Of a stretch of DNA of 64,000 bases, positions 8,539 through 17,022 are shown one piece after another. The DNA comes from an uncultured eubacterium 1-6. GTDB lineage: Bacteria; Bacillota; Clostridia; Lachnospirales; Lachnospiraceae. Location of the stretch: assembly GCA_903789595.1 (NCBI GenBank), contig CAIFEZ010000010.1, forward strand, positions 44,991 to 108,990. Direction: 5' to 3'. The notes beneath the pieces are model-generated. The model made no database searches. It saw only the letters and a list, made by a program, of their open reading frames with translations, and had not been told where the DNA came from. The translations under genes and the position numbers were made by a program. Position 1 is the stretch's first letter. Each line of letters starts with the position of its first letter.

Positions 8539-8633
8539 CTGCCCGGGGCTTGTACAGTTTACGGTACAATGCCTGGTGTAAACAGTTACACGACATGCAT
8601 ACAGTGTTGTTTGAGCGGAGGATTCACGAAAGC

Positions 8634-9254
8634 ATGCTGGAGCTGATCATGATCCGACACGGAAGAACAAAGGGAAATATCGAGAACCGGTACATCGGCA
8701 CAACGGATGAGCCGCTGCTTGCTTCCGAGGCAGAGCGCCTTTCGGCGAAGCGGGAAAAGCTGAAGGAAGCGGGGATGCTTCACCCGGATGTGCTCTGTGC
8801 AAGTCCCATGAGACGCTGCCGGGAGACGGCGGCGGTTCTGTTTCCGGAGTCGGAGCCGGTGATCGTACCGGACTTCCGGGAGTGTGATTTCGGTGAATTT
8901 GAAAATAAAAATTATCAGGAACTGAGCGGGAACGCGGATTATCAGCGCTGGATCGACAGCGGCGGAAGGCTGCCTTTTCCGGGCGGGGAATCCATGCGTT
9001 CTTTTCAGGAGAGGGTCTGCCGCGCCTTTGGCAGGCAGATCCGGGAAATCATCCTGACATCCGGAAATCAGAGAAGCCGGGATGCAAAAGCAGCCATGGT
9101 GGTTCACGGAGGAACGATCATGGCAGTGCTTGAGAGATACGGCTATCCCCGGAAGAGCTATTTTGACTGGCATGTGGGAAATGGAGATGGTTTTCTTCTT
9201 TCCGTCAGGGAAACAGGGGAGGATCTCCTGCTTTCTGTCACAGGCTCATTCTAA
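8634..9254 (+). CDS. cobC: Histidine phosphatase family protein, probable alpha-ribazole phosphatase
   Basis: Phosphoglycerate-mutase-like phosphatase that in cobalamin clusters removes phosphate from alpha-ribazole-5'-phosphate or adenosylcobalamin phosphate. The 206-aa product has the RHG signature LIMIRHGRTKGN at the N-terminus with its catalytic histidine. It also has ASPMRRCRETA, ECDFGEFENKNYQEL (very typical of CobC), PGGESMRSFQERV and the second histidine in VVHGGTIMAVL. ATG 8634 follows GCGGAGG (8615-8621); upstream in-frame starts add residues before the phosphatase fold that look unrelated. The biochemical role is inferred from position and motifs. Confidence 0.83.
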   Translation: MLELIMIRHGRTKGNIENRYIGTTDEPLLASEAERLSAKREKLKEAGMLHPDVLCASPMRRCRETAAVLFPESEPVIVPDFRECDFGEFENKNYQELSGNADYQRWIDSGGRLPFPGGESMRSFQERVCRAFGRQIREIILTSGNQRSRDAKAAMVVHGGTIMAVLERYGYPRKSYFDWHVGNGDGFLLSVRETGEDLLLSVTGSF

Positions 9255-9453
9255 GGCTCATTCTGATGGAATCGCGAAGGCGCGAAGCGCGGAGAAAACC
9301 GCGGCTGATGCAGGGAACGGCCGTGCGGTGCACTGTGCCTCTGACAGCATACTGTGTATCGCTGATGACATAAGCTGCGCGCTGCTGATGATATAAGCTG
9401 CGCACCGCTGACAGTATAAACTGTGCGCCGCTGTTCAAAGTCTGGAGATCGGA
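9255..9453 (+). repeat. Repeat-rich intergenic stretch between cobC and the amidohydrolase
   Basis: GGCTCATTCT occurs twice across the cobC stop (9242-9263). A palindrome-rich GCGAAGGCGCGAAGCGCGG follows. From 9357 to 9432 there are three diverged copies of a roughly 25-base unit of the form CGCTGATGA-ATAAGCTGCGC. This resembles the REP-like repeats elsewhere in the window. It encodes nothing recognisable. Confidence 0.5.
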
Positions 9454-10338
9454 ATGTTCGGAGAGTGTCATGCACACCTGTTTATGAATGGTTATGATTA
9501 TCACGCTGCGGTGAGAGCACACCGGGATCACCCGGACGAGCATCTGATCCGGCAGGAACTTCAGGCCTACAGGGATGCGGGCGTGACCTTTGTGCGGGAC
9601 GGCGGGGATCACTACGGCGTATCGCGTCTTGCGAAGAAGCTGGCCCCGGAGTACGGGATCCGGTATCTCACGCCGATTTTTGCGATTTTCCGGGAGGGGC
9701 ATTACGGCAGAGTGGTCGGAAGACCCTTTTCGAATCTCAGAGAATATGCCCGTCTTGTCGCGGAGGTGAGGCTGGAGGGGGGAGATTTCGTCAAGATCAT
9801 GACGTCCGGGATTATGACCTTTGAGATCCCTGACGGTCTTTCCGAGGAGGGACTTTCCGGGGAGGATGTCCGGGAAATGGTGCACATTGCCCATGAATCC
9901 GGGCTTAGAGTCATGAGCCATACAAACGGAAGCCGGGGCGTGATCCTGGCGGCGGAGGCCGGCGTGGATTCCCTGGAGCACGGGAATTTTCAGAACGAGG
10001 AAAGCCTTGAGGCGCTTGCAGAGAGCGGCGCAGTATGGGTTCCGACCTGCGTGACGGTTCGGAATCTGATCGGAGACGGACGCTTTTCCGACGCGGTACT
10101 GAAAGAAATCTGGAAAGGCCTCGCGGGGAATATCCGGAGAGGACGCGAGCTGGGAATTCCAATTGCTCTCGGAAGCGACGCGGGCGCCTACCGTGTTCTG
10201 CACGGGAAGGGCATCAGGGACGAATATCAGGCGTTCCGCGATATTTTTCCGGGCGACCCGGGACTTGACGAATGGCTGAGACAGTCAGAGGAACGGATTC
10301 ATCAATGGAAGAAGGGCTGCTGTTCACGGGATATCTGA
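9454..10338 (+). CDS. Amidohydrolase family protein of unknown substrate
   Basis: 294-aa metal-dependent hydrolase of the amidohydrolase superfamily. The metal ligands of the fold can be followed: HAH at residues 6-8, a lysine in FVKIMTSG (about 114), SHTN (about 153), LEHGN (about 174) and GSDAG (about 243). ATG 9454 follows CTGGAGATCGGA. It lies between cobC and cbiD on the cobalamin strand, so a role in corrinoid or lower-ligand metabolism is possible but unproven. The last codons and the stop lie inside copy 2 of the palindromic element, so the C-terminal tail has probably been rewritten by the insertion. Confidence 0.75.
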   Translation: MFGECHAHLFMNGYDYHAAVRAHRDHPDEHLIRQELQAYRDAGVTFVRDGGDHYGVSRLAKKLAPEYGIRYLTPIFAIFREGHYGRVVGRPFSNLREYARLVAEVRLEGGDFVKIMTSGIMTFEIPDGLSEEGLSGEDVREMVHIAHESGLRVMSHTNGSRGVILAAEAGVDSLEHGNFQNEESLEALAESGAVWVPTCVTVRNLIGDGRFSDAVLKEIWKGLAGNIRRGRELGIPIALGSDAGAYRVLHGKGIRDEYQAFRDIFPGDPGLDEWLRQSEERIHQWKKGCCSRDI

Positions 10339-10558
10339 AAGGCAGGAATTTCACAGCCCTGTTGCCATTCGCAAACTGGCTGTAACAAAGTTTTATCCTT
10401 ATTTATTGAAGCTGCGGAACTCCTCAGGCGCGAGCGCCTTCGTCAAACAGTCCTCGCTATTCATTCCATGAAGGACTTACGGATAAAACTTTTAACAGCC
10501 AGTAATGCTCAGGCAAAGGTACTGTGAAATTCTTGCCTTTTCAGTTGTGCGTGAACAG
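10319..10558 (-). mobile_element. MITE-like palindromic element, copy 2 (inverted, about 240 bp)
   Basis: Same element as at 3674 and 40537 but in the opposite orientation. It starts CTGTTCACGGGATATCTGAA, contains AAACTGGCTGTAACAAAG and CAGGCGCGAGCGCC, and ends GTGAACAG. The flanks GAAGAAGGGCT (10308-10318) and GAAGAAAGAAA (after the right end) share only 7 of 11 bases, so a target duplication is weak here. It separates the amidohydrolase from cbiD and covers the amidohydrolase stop codon. Confidence 0.7.
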
Positions 10559-10606
10559 GAAGAAAGAAAATATGTAACTATTATTATGATGTGATGAATA
10601 GTTACA

Positions 10607-11887
10607 ATGATAAAGTATATATTTGGGGAAGAGGGAAAAGATATTCATCATACAGAAGAAATGAAAGAGGAAAAAGATATTATTCGTACCGCTGCAGAAG
10701 ACGGGGATTCTGTCCGGACAGGTCTGGAGAATTCTTACGTGCTTTATGAACACAAAAAGCTCAGGATGGGCTACACGACAGGCTCCTGTGCTGCTGCCGC
10801 GGCGAAGGCGGGGACGCAGACGCTTCTGACCGGGATAGAGACCGAAGAGATTGTTTTGGACACGCCGAAGGGCATCCGGCTGCATCTTCCGGTTGAGGAT
10901 ATTCAGATACAAAGGGACGGAAGCGGAATGCCGGTGAAGGTGAGCTGCGCGGTCCGGAAGGACGGCGGAGACGATATCGACGCGACAAACGGGGCGCTGA
11001 TCTACGCGGAGGTTTCCGGGGCGGGAGAGCCCGGCGTGACCATCGACGGCGGCGAGGGAGTCGGCCGGGTGACAAAGCCGGGGCTCGACCAGCCGGTCGG
11101 CAACGCGGCGATCAACCATGTGCCGAGAGAGATGATCCGGAAGGGTGTCCTGGAGGTCTGTCGGGAGCAGGGCTATACGGGCGGAATCTCCGTGATCATC
11201 CAGATTCCGGACGGCCGGAGAATCGCGGAGAAGACGTTTAACCCGAGGCTCGGAATCGTCGGCGGAATCTCGGTGCTGGGAACCAGCGGCATCGTCATGC
11301 CGATGAGCGAAAAGGCGCTGATCGACACGATCCGTGTGGAGATGAAAATGCGCCGGGAGAACGGCGGGGAATACCTCGTCATCACTCCCGGAAACTTCGG
11401 CGAGCGCTTTGCCTCGGAGATGCCGGACCTGGTCCGCACGCATGAGATGAAGTGCAGCAACTATGTCGGAGAGACGCTGGACATGGCGGTGGACCTTGGA
11501 GTAAAGGGAATTCTGTTTGTTTCGCATATCGGAAAGTTCATCAAGCTTTCCGGCGGCATCATGAACACGCATTCGCATGAGGCGGACTGCCGGGCGGAGT
11601 TGATGGCCGCGGCGGTGCTGCGCGCAGGAGGCGGCGCGGAGCTGGCGGGGAAGATTCTCGCCACCAATACCACGGAGGACGCGCTGAAGATCCTGAAACA
11701 GGAAGGCGGCGCGGAGCTTTTTGAAGCGTCCATGAAGAATATCACGGAGCGGATTGCTTTCTATCTGAATTCCAGGGTACAGGGAAGAATCGAGACCGGC
11801 GCGGTTATTTTCTCCAATATTTACGGAATGCTCGGCAAGACGGAGAATGTCCCGGATCTGATGCGGAAGCTGCAGAGACAGGGCTGA
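10607..11887 (+). CDS. cbiD: Cobalt-precorrin-5B (C1)-methyltransferase
   Basis: Methylates C1 of the corrin ring in the anaerobic (early cobalt insertion) route. The CbiD signature LRMGYTTGSCAAAAAKA is at about residues 53-69 of this frame, followed by KPGLDQPVGNAAINHVPR, LGIVGGISVLGTSGIVMPMS and SHIGKFIKLSGGIMNTHS. The core matches CbiD, but the frame has about 45 extra N-terminal residues. ATG 10607 has no clear ribosome site; ATG 10661, or a GTG near 10738 preceded by CTGGAG, are alternative starts. It begins just downstream of palindromic element copy 2, which may now supply or disturb its upstream region. Confidence 0.92.
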   Translation: MIKYIFGEEGKDIHHTEEMKEEKDIIRTAAEDGDSVRTGLENSYVLYEHKKLRMGYTTGSCAAAAAKAGTQTLLTGIETEEIVLDTPKGIRLHLPVEDIQIQRDGSGMPVKVSCAVRKDGGDDIDATNGALIYAEVSGAGEPGVTIDGGEGVGRVTKPGLDQPVGNAAINHVPREMIRKGVLEVCREQGYTGGISVIIQIPDGRRIAEKTFNPRLGIVGGISVLGTSGIVMPMSEKALIDTIRVEMKMRRENGGEYLVITPGNFGERFASEMPDLVRTHEMKCSNYVGETLDMAVDLGVKGILFVSHIGKFIKLSGGIMNTHSHEADCRAELMAAAVLRAGGGAELAGKILATNTTEDALKILKQEGGAELFEASMKNITERIAFYLNSRVQGRIETGAVIFSNIYGMLGKTENVPDLMRKLQRQG

Positions 11888-11920
11888 GGAATATATTAGA
11901 TGCGGCAGGAGGAATAGAAA

Positions 11921-12691
11921 ATGGTACATTTTGTGGGCGCCGGTTCCGGCGCCGCGGACCTGATCACGGTTCGCGGAAAGGAATATCTGGAGAAGGCGGA
12001 TGTGATTATCTACGCGGGTTCCCTTGTGAATCCGCAGCTGCTGGAGTATGCGAAGAAGGACTGCAGGATCTGGAATTCCGCGAAAATGACGCTGGAGGAG
12101 GTACTGGACGTCATTTTCCAGGCGGAGGAAAAGGGCCTGATGACCGTTCGTCTCCATACCGGCGATCCGTGCCTGTACGGAGCAATCCGGGAGCAGATGG
12201 ATGTGCTGGACGAGAAGAGGATCAAATATGATTACACACCGGGCGTCAGCTCGTTCTGCGGAGCGGCCTCGGCGCTGAATCTTGAGTATACCCTTCCGGA
12301 CGTCTCCCAGAGTGTGATCATCACAAGGATGGAGGGACGGACGCCCGTTCCGGAGAAGGAAAGCATTCAGTCCTTTGCCGCGCATCACGCGACGATGGTC
12401 GTTTTTCTCAGTACAGGCATGCTGGAGGAGCTTTCGAAGCGGCTGATCGAGGGAGGATACACCGCGGATACACCTGCGGCGATCGTGTACCGGGCGACCT
12501 GGCCGGATGAACGGGCATATATCTGCACTGTCGGGACTCTGGCGGAGACGGCGCGAGAAAATCACGTGACAAAGACGGCGCTGATGATTATCGGCGATGT
12601 GGTCACACATTCTCACTATGACCGTTCGAAGCTTTATGACCCGGAATTTACGACGGAGTTCAGAGAGGCTTCCGCCGGAAAACGTTCTTGA
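11921..12691 (+). CDS. cbiF: Cobalt-precorrin-4 C11-methyltransferase
   Basis: SAM-dependent methylation of C11 in anaerobic corrin synthesis. 256 aa, standard for CbiF/CobM. Motifs: N-terminal VHFVGAGSGAADLITVRG, DVIIYAGSLVNP, HTGDPCLYGAIREQ (SAM pocket), YTPGVSSFCGAA and VVFLSTGM, all typical of tetrapyrrole methylases and specifically CbiF. ATG follows CAGGAGGAATAG. It sits 33 bases after cbiD. Confidence 0.95.
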   Translation: MVHFVGAGSGAADLITVRGKEYLEKADVIIYAGSLVNPQLLEYAKKDCRIWNSAKMTLEEVLDVIFQAEEKGLMTVRLHTGDPCLYGAIREQMDVLDEKRIKYDYTPGVSSFCGAASALNLEYTLPDVSQSVIITRMEGRTPVPEKESIQSFAAHHATMVVFLSTGMLEELSKRLIEGGYTADTPAAIVYRATWPDERAYICTVGTLAETARENHVTKTALMIIGDVVTHSHYDRSKLYDPEFTTEFREASAGKRS

Positions 12692-12790
12692 GGATATGCG
12701 GACGCCGGCAGCAGGCAATAACAATAAGTGGAACATACGGAATGCAGGGGGACAGAATCTTGTGGCAGATGAAGAGAAGGGGTTTTACAA

Positions 12791-13894
12791 ATGAAGATTG
12801 CAGGAATATGTTTTACCAAATCGGGCAGTGATGTTTCGAAACGGATTATCCGCGTTTTGAGGAGCTCGTTCGCGGCAGAGGATTCGGAAGCCGCGGAAAT
12901 CGAGTGGTACGGCAAGGGAAAGTATCTGGCAGGCACCGGATTCCGGGAGCTGAGCGTACCGGTTCAGGAGTGGGCCGGAAAATGCTTTGATACCTGTGAC
13001 ACGCTCATTTTTGTAGGGGCGGCGGGCATCGCGGTGCGAGCGATCGCGCCTTACGTCCGGGACAAGCGCACAGATCCGGCGGTCATCGTGGTGGACGAGA
13101 GGGGCAGGTTCTGCATCTCTCTGCTGTCCGGACACATCGGCGGCGCCAATGAGATGGTGGAAAATCTGTCGGCAGGGCTCGGAAGCGTTCCGGTCATCAC
13201 CACGGCGACCGATGTGAGCCACAAGTTCGCGGTCGACGTCTATGCGGACAAAAACGACATGGTGATCTCGAACATGACCTATGCCAAGGAAGTTTCGGCG
13301 GCCCTACTCGCCGGCGAGCCGGTCGGGTTCTACACTCATTTTCCGGTGGAGGGAGATCTTCCGGAGGGCATCTACTGGTCGGACAAACTGGATACGGCCA
13401 GGGCCCTGAGCGCGGAGAATGAGGAGGAAGGGACCTCGCTCGGCATTTACATCAGTCCCTCCTACAACCGGCAGTATTTTGATCATACGCTGTGGCTGAT
13501 TCCCAAATGTCTTGTGCTCGGGATCGGGTGCAAGAGGGGGACGCAGGCGTCGGCGATCCGGAAGCTGGTGGACGATACGCTGCGGCAGTACAGCCTGTAT
13601 CCGGAGGCCATAGCCTCGGTCGCCAGCATTGATCTGAAGAAGGATGAGCCGGGGCTTGTCGAATATTGCAGGAGCATGTCCGTGCCGCTTCACACCTTCT
13701 CATCGGAAGAACTGAATGAGGCGGAGGGAAGCTTCACAAAATCCGAATTTGTGAAGAAAACAACGGGCACCGACAATGTGTGCGAGCGGAGCGCGGTCTG
13801 TGACGGCGACGGAAGTCTGATCATCCGGAAGGTCGCAAGTGACGGAGTGACGCTGGCGGTCGCGCTTCTGAACCGGAAGATCAAGGTCGGTTGA
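12791..13894 (+). CDS. cbiG: Cobalt-precorrin-5A hydrolase
   Basis: Opens the ring-A lactone of cobalt-precorrin-5A and releases acetaldehyde. The 367-aa product has the three CbiG parts: an N-terminal domain with IFVGAAGIAVRAIAPYVRDK (about 76-95) and VVVDERGRFCISLLSGHIGG, a linker, and a C-terminal domain starting LVLGIGCKRGTQASAI (about 236) with EAIASVASIDLKKDEPGL. AGAAGG precedes the ATG by about 10 bases. It ends 83 bases before the preferred cbiH start. Confidence 0.93.
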   Translation: MKIAGICFTKSGSDVSKRIIRVLRSSFAAEDSEAAEIEWYGKGKYLAGTGFRELSVPVQEWAGKCFDTCDTLIFVGAAGIAVRAIAPYVRDKRTDPAVIVVDERGRFCISLLSGHIGGANEMVENLSAGLGSVPVITTATDVSHKFAVDVYADKNDMVISNMTYAKEVSAALLAGEPVGFYTHFPVEGDLPEGIYWSDKLDTARALSAENEEEGTSLGIYISPSYNRQYFDHTLWLIPKCLVLGIGCKRGTQASAIRKLVDDTLRQYSLYPEAIASVASIDLKKDEPGLVEYCRSMSVPLHTFSSEELNEAEGSFTKSEFVKKTTGTDNVCERSAVCDGDGSLIIRKVASDGVTLAVALLNRKIKVG

Positions 13895-13977
13895 GTGTTC
13901 ACGGCGAAGGATGGCGGAATCGTTACAATACTATAAAAAGGAGAGGACGGGTGCTGCGCTCCGTCCGGAGAAGAAGG

Positions 13978-14709
13978 ATGAAACAGATAAATGTAGTGGG
14001 CATCGGACCCGGTGCCTGGGAAAAAATGACAGTGGAAGCCGCCGAGGCTCTGCAGAGCAGCGACACGATCATCGGGTACACCGTGTATATCGATCTGGTC
14101 AGGGATCATCTTCAGGGGAAGGAGTTCCTGTCTACCCCGATGCGAAAGGAAGTGGACCGCTGTGTTCTCGCCTTTGAGGAAGCCGAGAAGGACAAGAAGG
14201 TATCTATGATCTGCAGCGGTGACGCGGGCGTATACGGAATGGCAGGCCTGATGTACGAGGTCGGAGAGCGTTACCCGGATGTGTCTTTGAGGATCATTCC
14301 CGGCGTGACGGCTGCCCTCGGCGGCGCGGCAGTGCTCGGCGCCCCGCTGATTCATGATTTCTGTCTGATCAGCCTGTCAGATCTCCTCACTCCGATCGAG
14401 AAGATCGAGAAGCGTCTGGCCGCGGCCGGGAAGGCGGATTTCGCGATCGTGATCTATAACCCGCAGAGCCGCAAGAGATCCGACTATCTTCAGAAGGCTT
14501 GCGATATTCTTTTGAAGTACCGGAAGGACGACAATGTCTGCGGAATCGTGGAGAATATCGGCAGAGAGGGAGAGTCGATGAAGATTCTGACGCTCCGGGA
14601 GCTCCGGGATACGCCGGTCAACATGTTTACGACCGTCTTTATCGGAAATTCTCAGACAAAGGTCGTCGGCGGACACATGGTGACGCCGAGAGGGTATCGG
14701 AATGTATGA
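13978..14709 (+). CDS. cbiH: Cobalt-precorrin-3B C17-methyltransferase
   Basis: Methylates C17 with ring contraction. From ATG 13978 (MKQINVVGIGPGAWEKMT) the product is 243 aa. Motifs: VVGIGPG, SDTIIGYTVYIDLV, MICSGDAGVYGMAGL (SAM site), PGVTAALGGAAVLGAPLIHDF and VIYNPQSRKRSDYL. A GTG at 13951 has a better-placed ribosome site (AAGGAG at 13938-13943) and would add nine mostly arginine-rich residues; I prefer 13978 because it matches family N-termini. It overlaps cbiJ by 8 bases. Confidence 0.92.
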   Translation: MKQINVVGIGPGAWEKMTVEAAEALQSSDTIIGYTVYIDLVRDHLQGKEFLSTPMRKEVDRCVLAFEEAEKDKKVSMICSGDAGVYGMAGLMYEVGERYPDVSLRIIPGVTAALGGAAVLGAPLIHDFCLISLSDLLTPIEKIEKRLAAAGKADFAIVIYNPQSRKRSDYLQKACDILLKYRKDDNVCGIVENIGREGESMKILTLRELRDTPVNMFTTVFIGNSQTKVVGGHMVTPRGYRNV

Positions 14710-15616
14710 TGTATTCTTGTTCGCGGGCACGACGGAGGGCCGCATTCTGGCGGACCGCCTGAAGGAACTGGAGACATGTAAGGTCTGCTGCTTTACGGCG
14801 ACCGAATACGGCAAAAGTCTGATCGCTCCTGGAAAAAATCTGGACGTCCGGAGCGGACGGCTCACGGAAGAGGAGATGCTCCGCGAGATCCGGGAGAACA
14901 CGGCGGAGGATGCCGTCGTCATCGACGCTACCCATCCGTATGCCGCCGCGGTGACGGAGAACATCCGAAAGGCCTGTGACGAGGCCGGAAGGAGATATGT
15001 CCGCGTGCTGCGCGGTACGACTCTGGAGCGGACGACGCCGGAGGATCAGAATCGGGTGAACCCGGGTAATCAGACGGCACAGAAGAATCAGGATCGGATA
15101 AAAGCAGAAAACTCTAGGTCATCTGGTGAATCCGCGGGCAGCTTCGCTGCGGACGATTGTTACGAGCTTTCCGACGGAAATGTCGTGGTCGGAAGCACGG
15201 AGGAGGCGGCTGCGTGGCTCGCCGGGACACAGGGAAATGTCCTCCTGACGACCGGAAGCAAGGAACTTGGGGTCTTCACCTCGGTTCCGGACTATCAGGA
15301 GCGCTTCTACGCCAGAGTGCTTTCTCTTCCGGCTGTCGTGGCCTCGTGCGCGGCGCTCGGCTTTCAGGGAAAAAATCTGATCTGCATGCAGGGACCGTTT
15401 TCCGAGGAGATGAACATTGCCCTGATTCATCAGACAAAGGCGAGGTATCTGGTCACGAAGGACACCGGAAGAGAGGGCGGTTTTCCGGAGAAGGAAAGCG
15501 CGGCAAAGGCCTGCGGCTGCCGGATGATCATCATCCGGAGGCCTCTCGAGGAGAAGGGCATTTCCGTGGAGGAATGCGTGAGACAGATCCGGAAACGGAG
15601 CGGACATGACGATTGA
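14702..15616 (+). CDS. cbiJ: Cobalt-precorrin-6A reductase
   Basis: NAD(P)H-dependent reduction of (cobalt-)precorrin-6A. The 304-aa product is longer than the usual roughly 250 aa. Motifs: LFAGTTEGRILADRL (residues 5-19), VIDATHPYAAAVTENI (about 75-90), NVLLTTGSKEL and LICMQGPFSEEMN. The extra length is a polar insert of about 40 residues rich in Q, N, S and E (about residues 113-150). It lies between the two halves and looks like a flexible linker. The start overlaps the cbiH end. Confidence 0.92.
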   Translation: MYDVFLFAGTTEGRILADRLKELETCKVCCFTATEYGKSLIAPGKNLDVRSGRLTEEEMLREIRENTAEDAVVIDATHPYAAAVTENIRKACDEAGRRYVRVLRGTTLERTTPEDQNRVNPGNQTAQKNQDRIKAENSRSSGESAGSFAADDCYELSDGNVVVGSTEEAAAWLAGTQGNVLLTTGSKELGVFTSVPDYQERFYARVLSLPAVVASCAALGFQGKNLICMQGPFSEEMNIALIHQTKARYLVTKDTGREGGFPEKESAAKACGCRMIIIRRPLEEKGISVEECVRQIRKRSGHDD

Positions 15617-15630
15617 CAGGAGAATGAAAG

Positions 15631-16929
15631 ATGAGTGAAATTGCCGTGATTGGCATTGGCATGGGAACAGAAAAGGGCCTGACCGTAGAGGCGGCGGATT
15701 TTATCCGATCTTCGGATCTTCTGATCGGCGCGGAGCGGATGCTGCGGGATGTCGCGGGAGCGGGACAGGAGACGCTGACGGAATATCTCCCCGCAAAGGT
15801 TGCCGCGGCGATCGATGCGCATCCGGAGGCTTCCAGAATCGCCGTGCTGATGTCCGGCGACGTCGGTTTTTTCAGCGGAGCGAAGAAGCTGTACGCGGCG
15901 ATCGATACGCTGAACAGCCCGGACAATCAGATCCGTATTCTGCCGGGGATTTCGTCTGTCGTCTATTTCTGCAGCCAGCTCCGGATTTCCTGGGAGGATG
16001 TGAGGCTTGTGAGCATGCATGGCGCAAGCTGCAACATCATCGGCGAGATCTGCCGGAACGGAAAGGTTTTTTCCATCCTCGGCACAAAGGATCAGGCGGC
16101 GGAGATCTGCCGGAAGCTGATTACCTACGATATGAACGAGGTGACGGTACATGTCGGGGAGAATCTCGGATATCCGGATGAGAAGATCCTCTCTGGGCGT
16201 CCGGTCGATTTCGCGGAATACGAATCATCTGCTCTGAGTGTGATTCTGGTAGAAAATCCGAATGTAAATCCCGTCGTCACGAGCGGAGTGGCGGACGAGG
16301 CGTTTCTCCGGGACAAGGTCCCCATGACGAAGGAGGAGGTCCGCATCGTTTCCATGGGAAAGCTCCGGCTGACGGACCGCTCGGTCGTATACGATATCGG
16401 CGCCGGCAGCGGCTCGTGTTCGGTCGAGGCGGCGCTCCGGGCGGTGAACGGAAAGGTGTATTCGATTGAGAAAAATCCGGCGGCGGTGCGGCTTCTCTAT
16501 TCGAACAAGCTGAAGTTCCGAGTGGACAATATGGAGATTGTGGAAGGACTGGCGCCGGAGGCGCTGGAGGGTCTTCCGGTGCCGACCCATGCCTTTCTCG
16601 GCGGAACCGGCGGAAATATGGAGGAAATCCTCCGGATCCTTCTGGACAAGAATCCCCGGATCCGCGTCGTGCTCAATGCCATCACCCTTGAGACGGTCAC
16701 ACAGGCGCTGGAAATCCTGAAAAAGCTGCCCTTTGGTGAACCGGACATCGCCTGCATCACGGTCGCAAAATCGAAGAAGGCGGGGCCCTATCACATGATG
16801 ATGGGCCAGAACCCGGTGTATGTCATCACAGCGGAGGGCGCCGCGGCGGAAGACTCGGAGGATGAGCTGAAGAAAGCGCTCGTTCACACCGGAGTTGACG
16901 GCGAGAAGCTCGAAGAAGAACATTTGTAA
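15631..16929 (+). CDS. cbiET: Fused cobalt-precorrin-7 C5/C15-methyltransferase and decarboxylase (CbiE-CbiT, CobL-like)
   Basis: 432-aa fusion. Residues 1 to about 200 are a tetrapyrrole methylase (CbiE: IAVIGIGMGTEKGLTVEA, ADLLIGAERML-like segment, VLMSGDVGFFSGAKKLY) that methylates C5. From about 225 onward is a class I SAM methyltransferase (CbiT: VYDIGAGSGSCSVEAAL at about 252-268, then VYSIEKNPAAV) that methylates C15 and removes the ring-C acetate carboxyl. The fused form equals CobL organisation. It starts 14 bases after cbiJ. Confidence 0.95.
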   Translation: MSEIAVIGIGMGTEKGLTVEAADFIRSSDLLIGAERMLRDVAGAGQETLTEYLPAKVAAAIDAHPEASRIAVLMSGDVGFFSGAKKLYAAIDTLNSPDNQIRILPGISSVVYFCSQLRISWEDVRLVSMHGASCNIIGEICRNGKVFSILGTKDQAAEICRKLITYDMNEVTVHVGENLGYPDEKILSGRPVDFAEYESSALSVILVENPNVNPVVTSGVADEAFLRDKVPMTKEEVRIVSMGKLRLTDRSVVYDIGAGSGSCSVEAALRAVNGKVYSIEKNPAAVRLLYSNKLKFRVDNMEIVEGLAPEALEGLPVPTHAFLGGTGGNMEEILRILLDKNPRIRVVLNAITLETVTQALEILKKLPFGEPDIACITVAKSKKAGPYHMMMGQNPVYVITAEGAAAEDSEDELKKALVHTGVDGEKLEEEHL

Positions 16930-16949
16930 CTGTTAAGATCATTGGGGAA

Positions 16950-16990
16950 ACTGCAGTTCACGGTATGTCTGAGCAGTTAAGCGTGTACAG
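16950..16990 (+). repeat. Possible relic of the palindromic element end
   Basis: CAGTTCACGGTATGTCTGA followed within 15 bases by AAGCGTGTACAG, resembling both ends of the element brought close together. Short and diverged. Confidence 0.25.
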
Positions 16991-17022
16991 CCTGCGCACC
17001 GCAGGCGGGGCGTCACTTATGG

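Noticed and set aside
10541..12736. 731-codon open frame on the strand opposite cbiD-cbiF
   Set aside because: It is antisense to two well-identified genes. GC-rich codon use leaves the opposite strand open, and the translation shows no family motif. The same applies to long antisense frames over leuA, thrC, cbiP and the NlpC/P60 gene.
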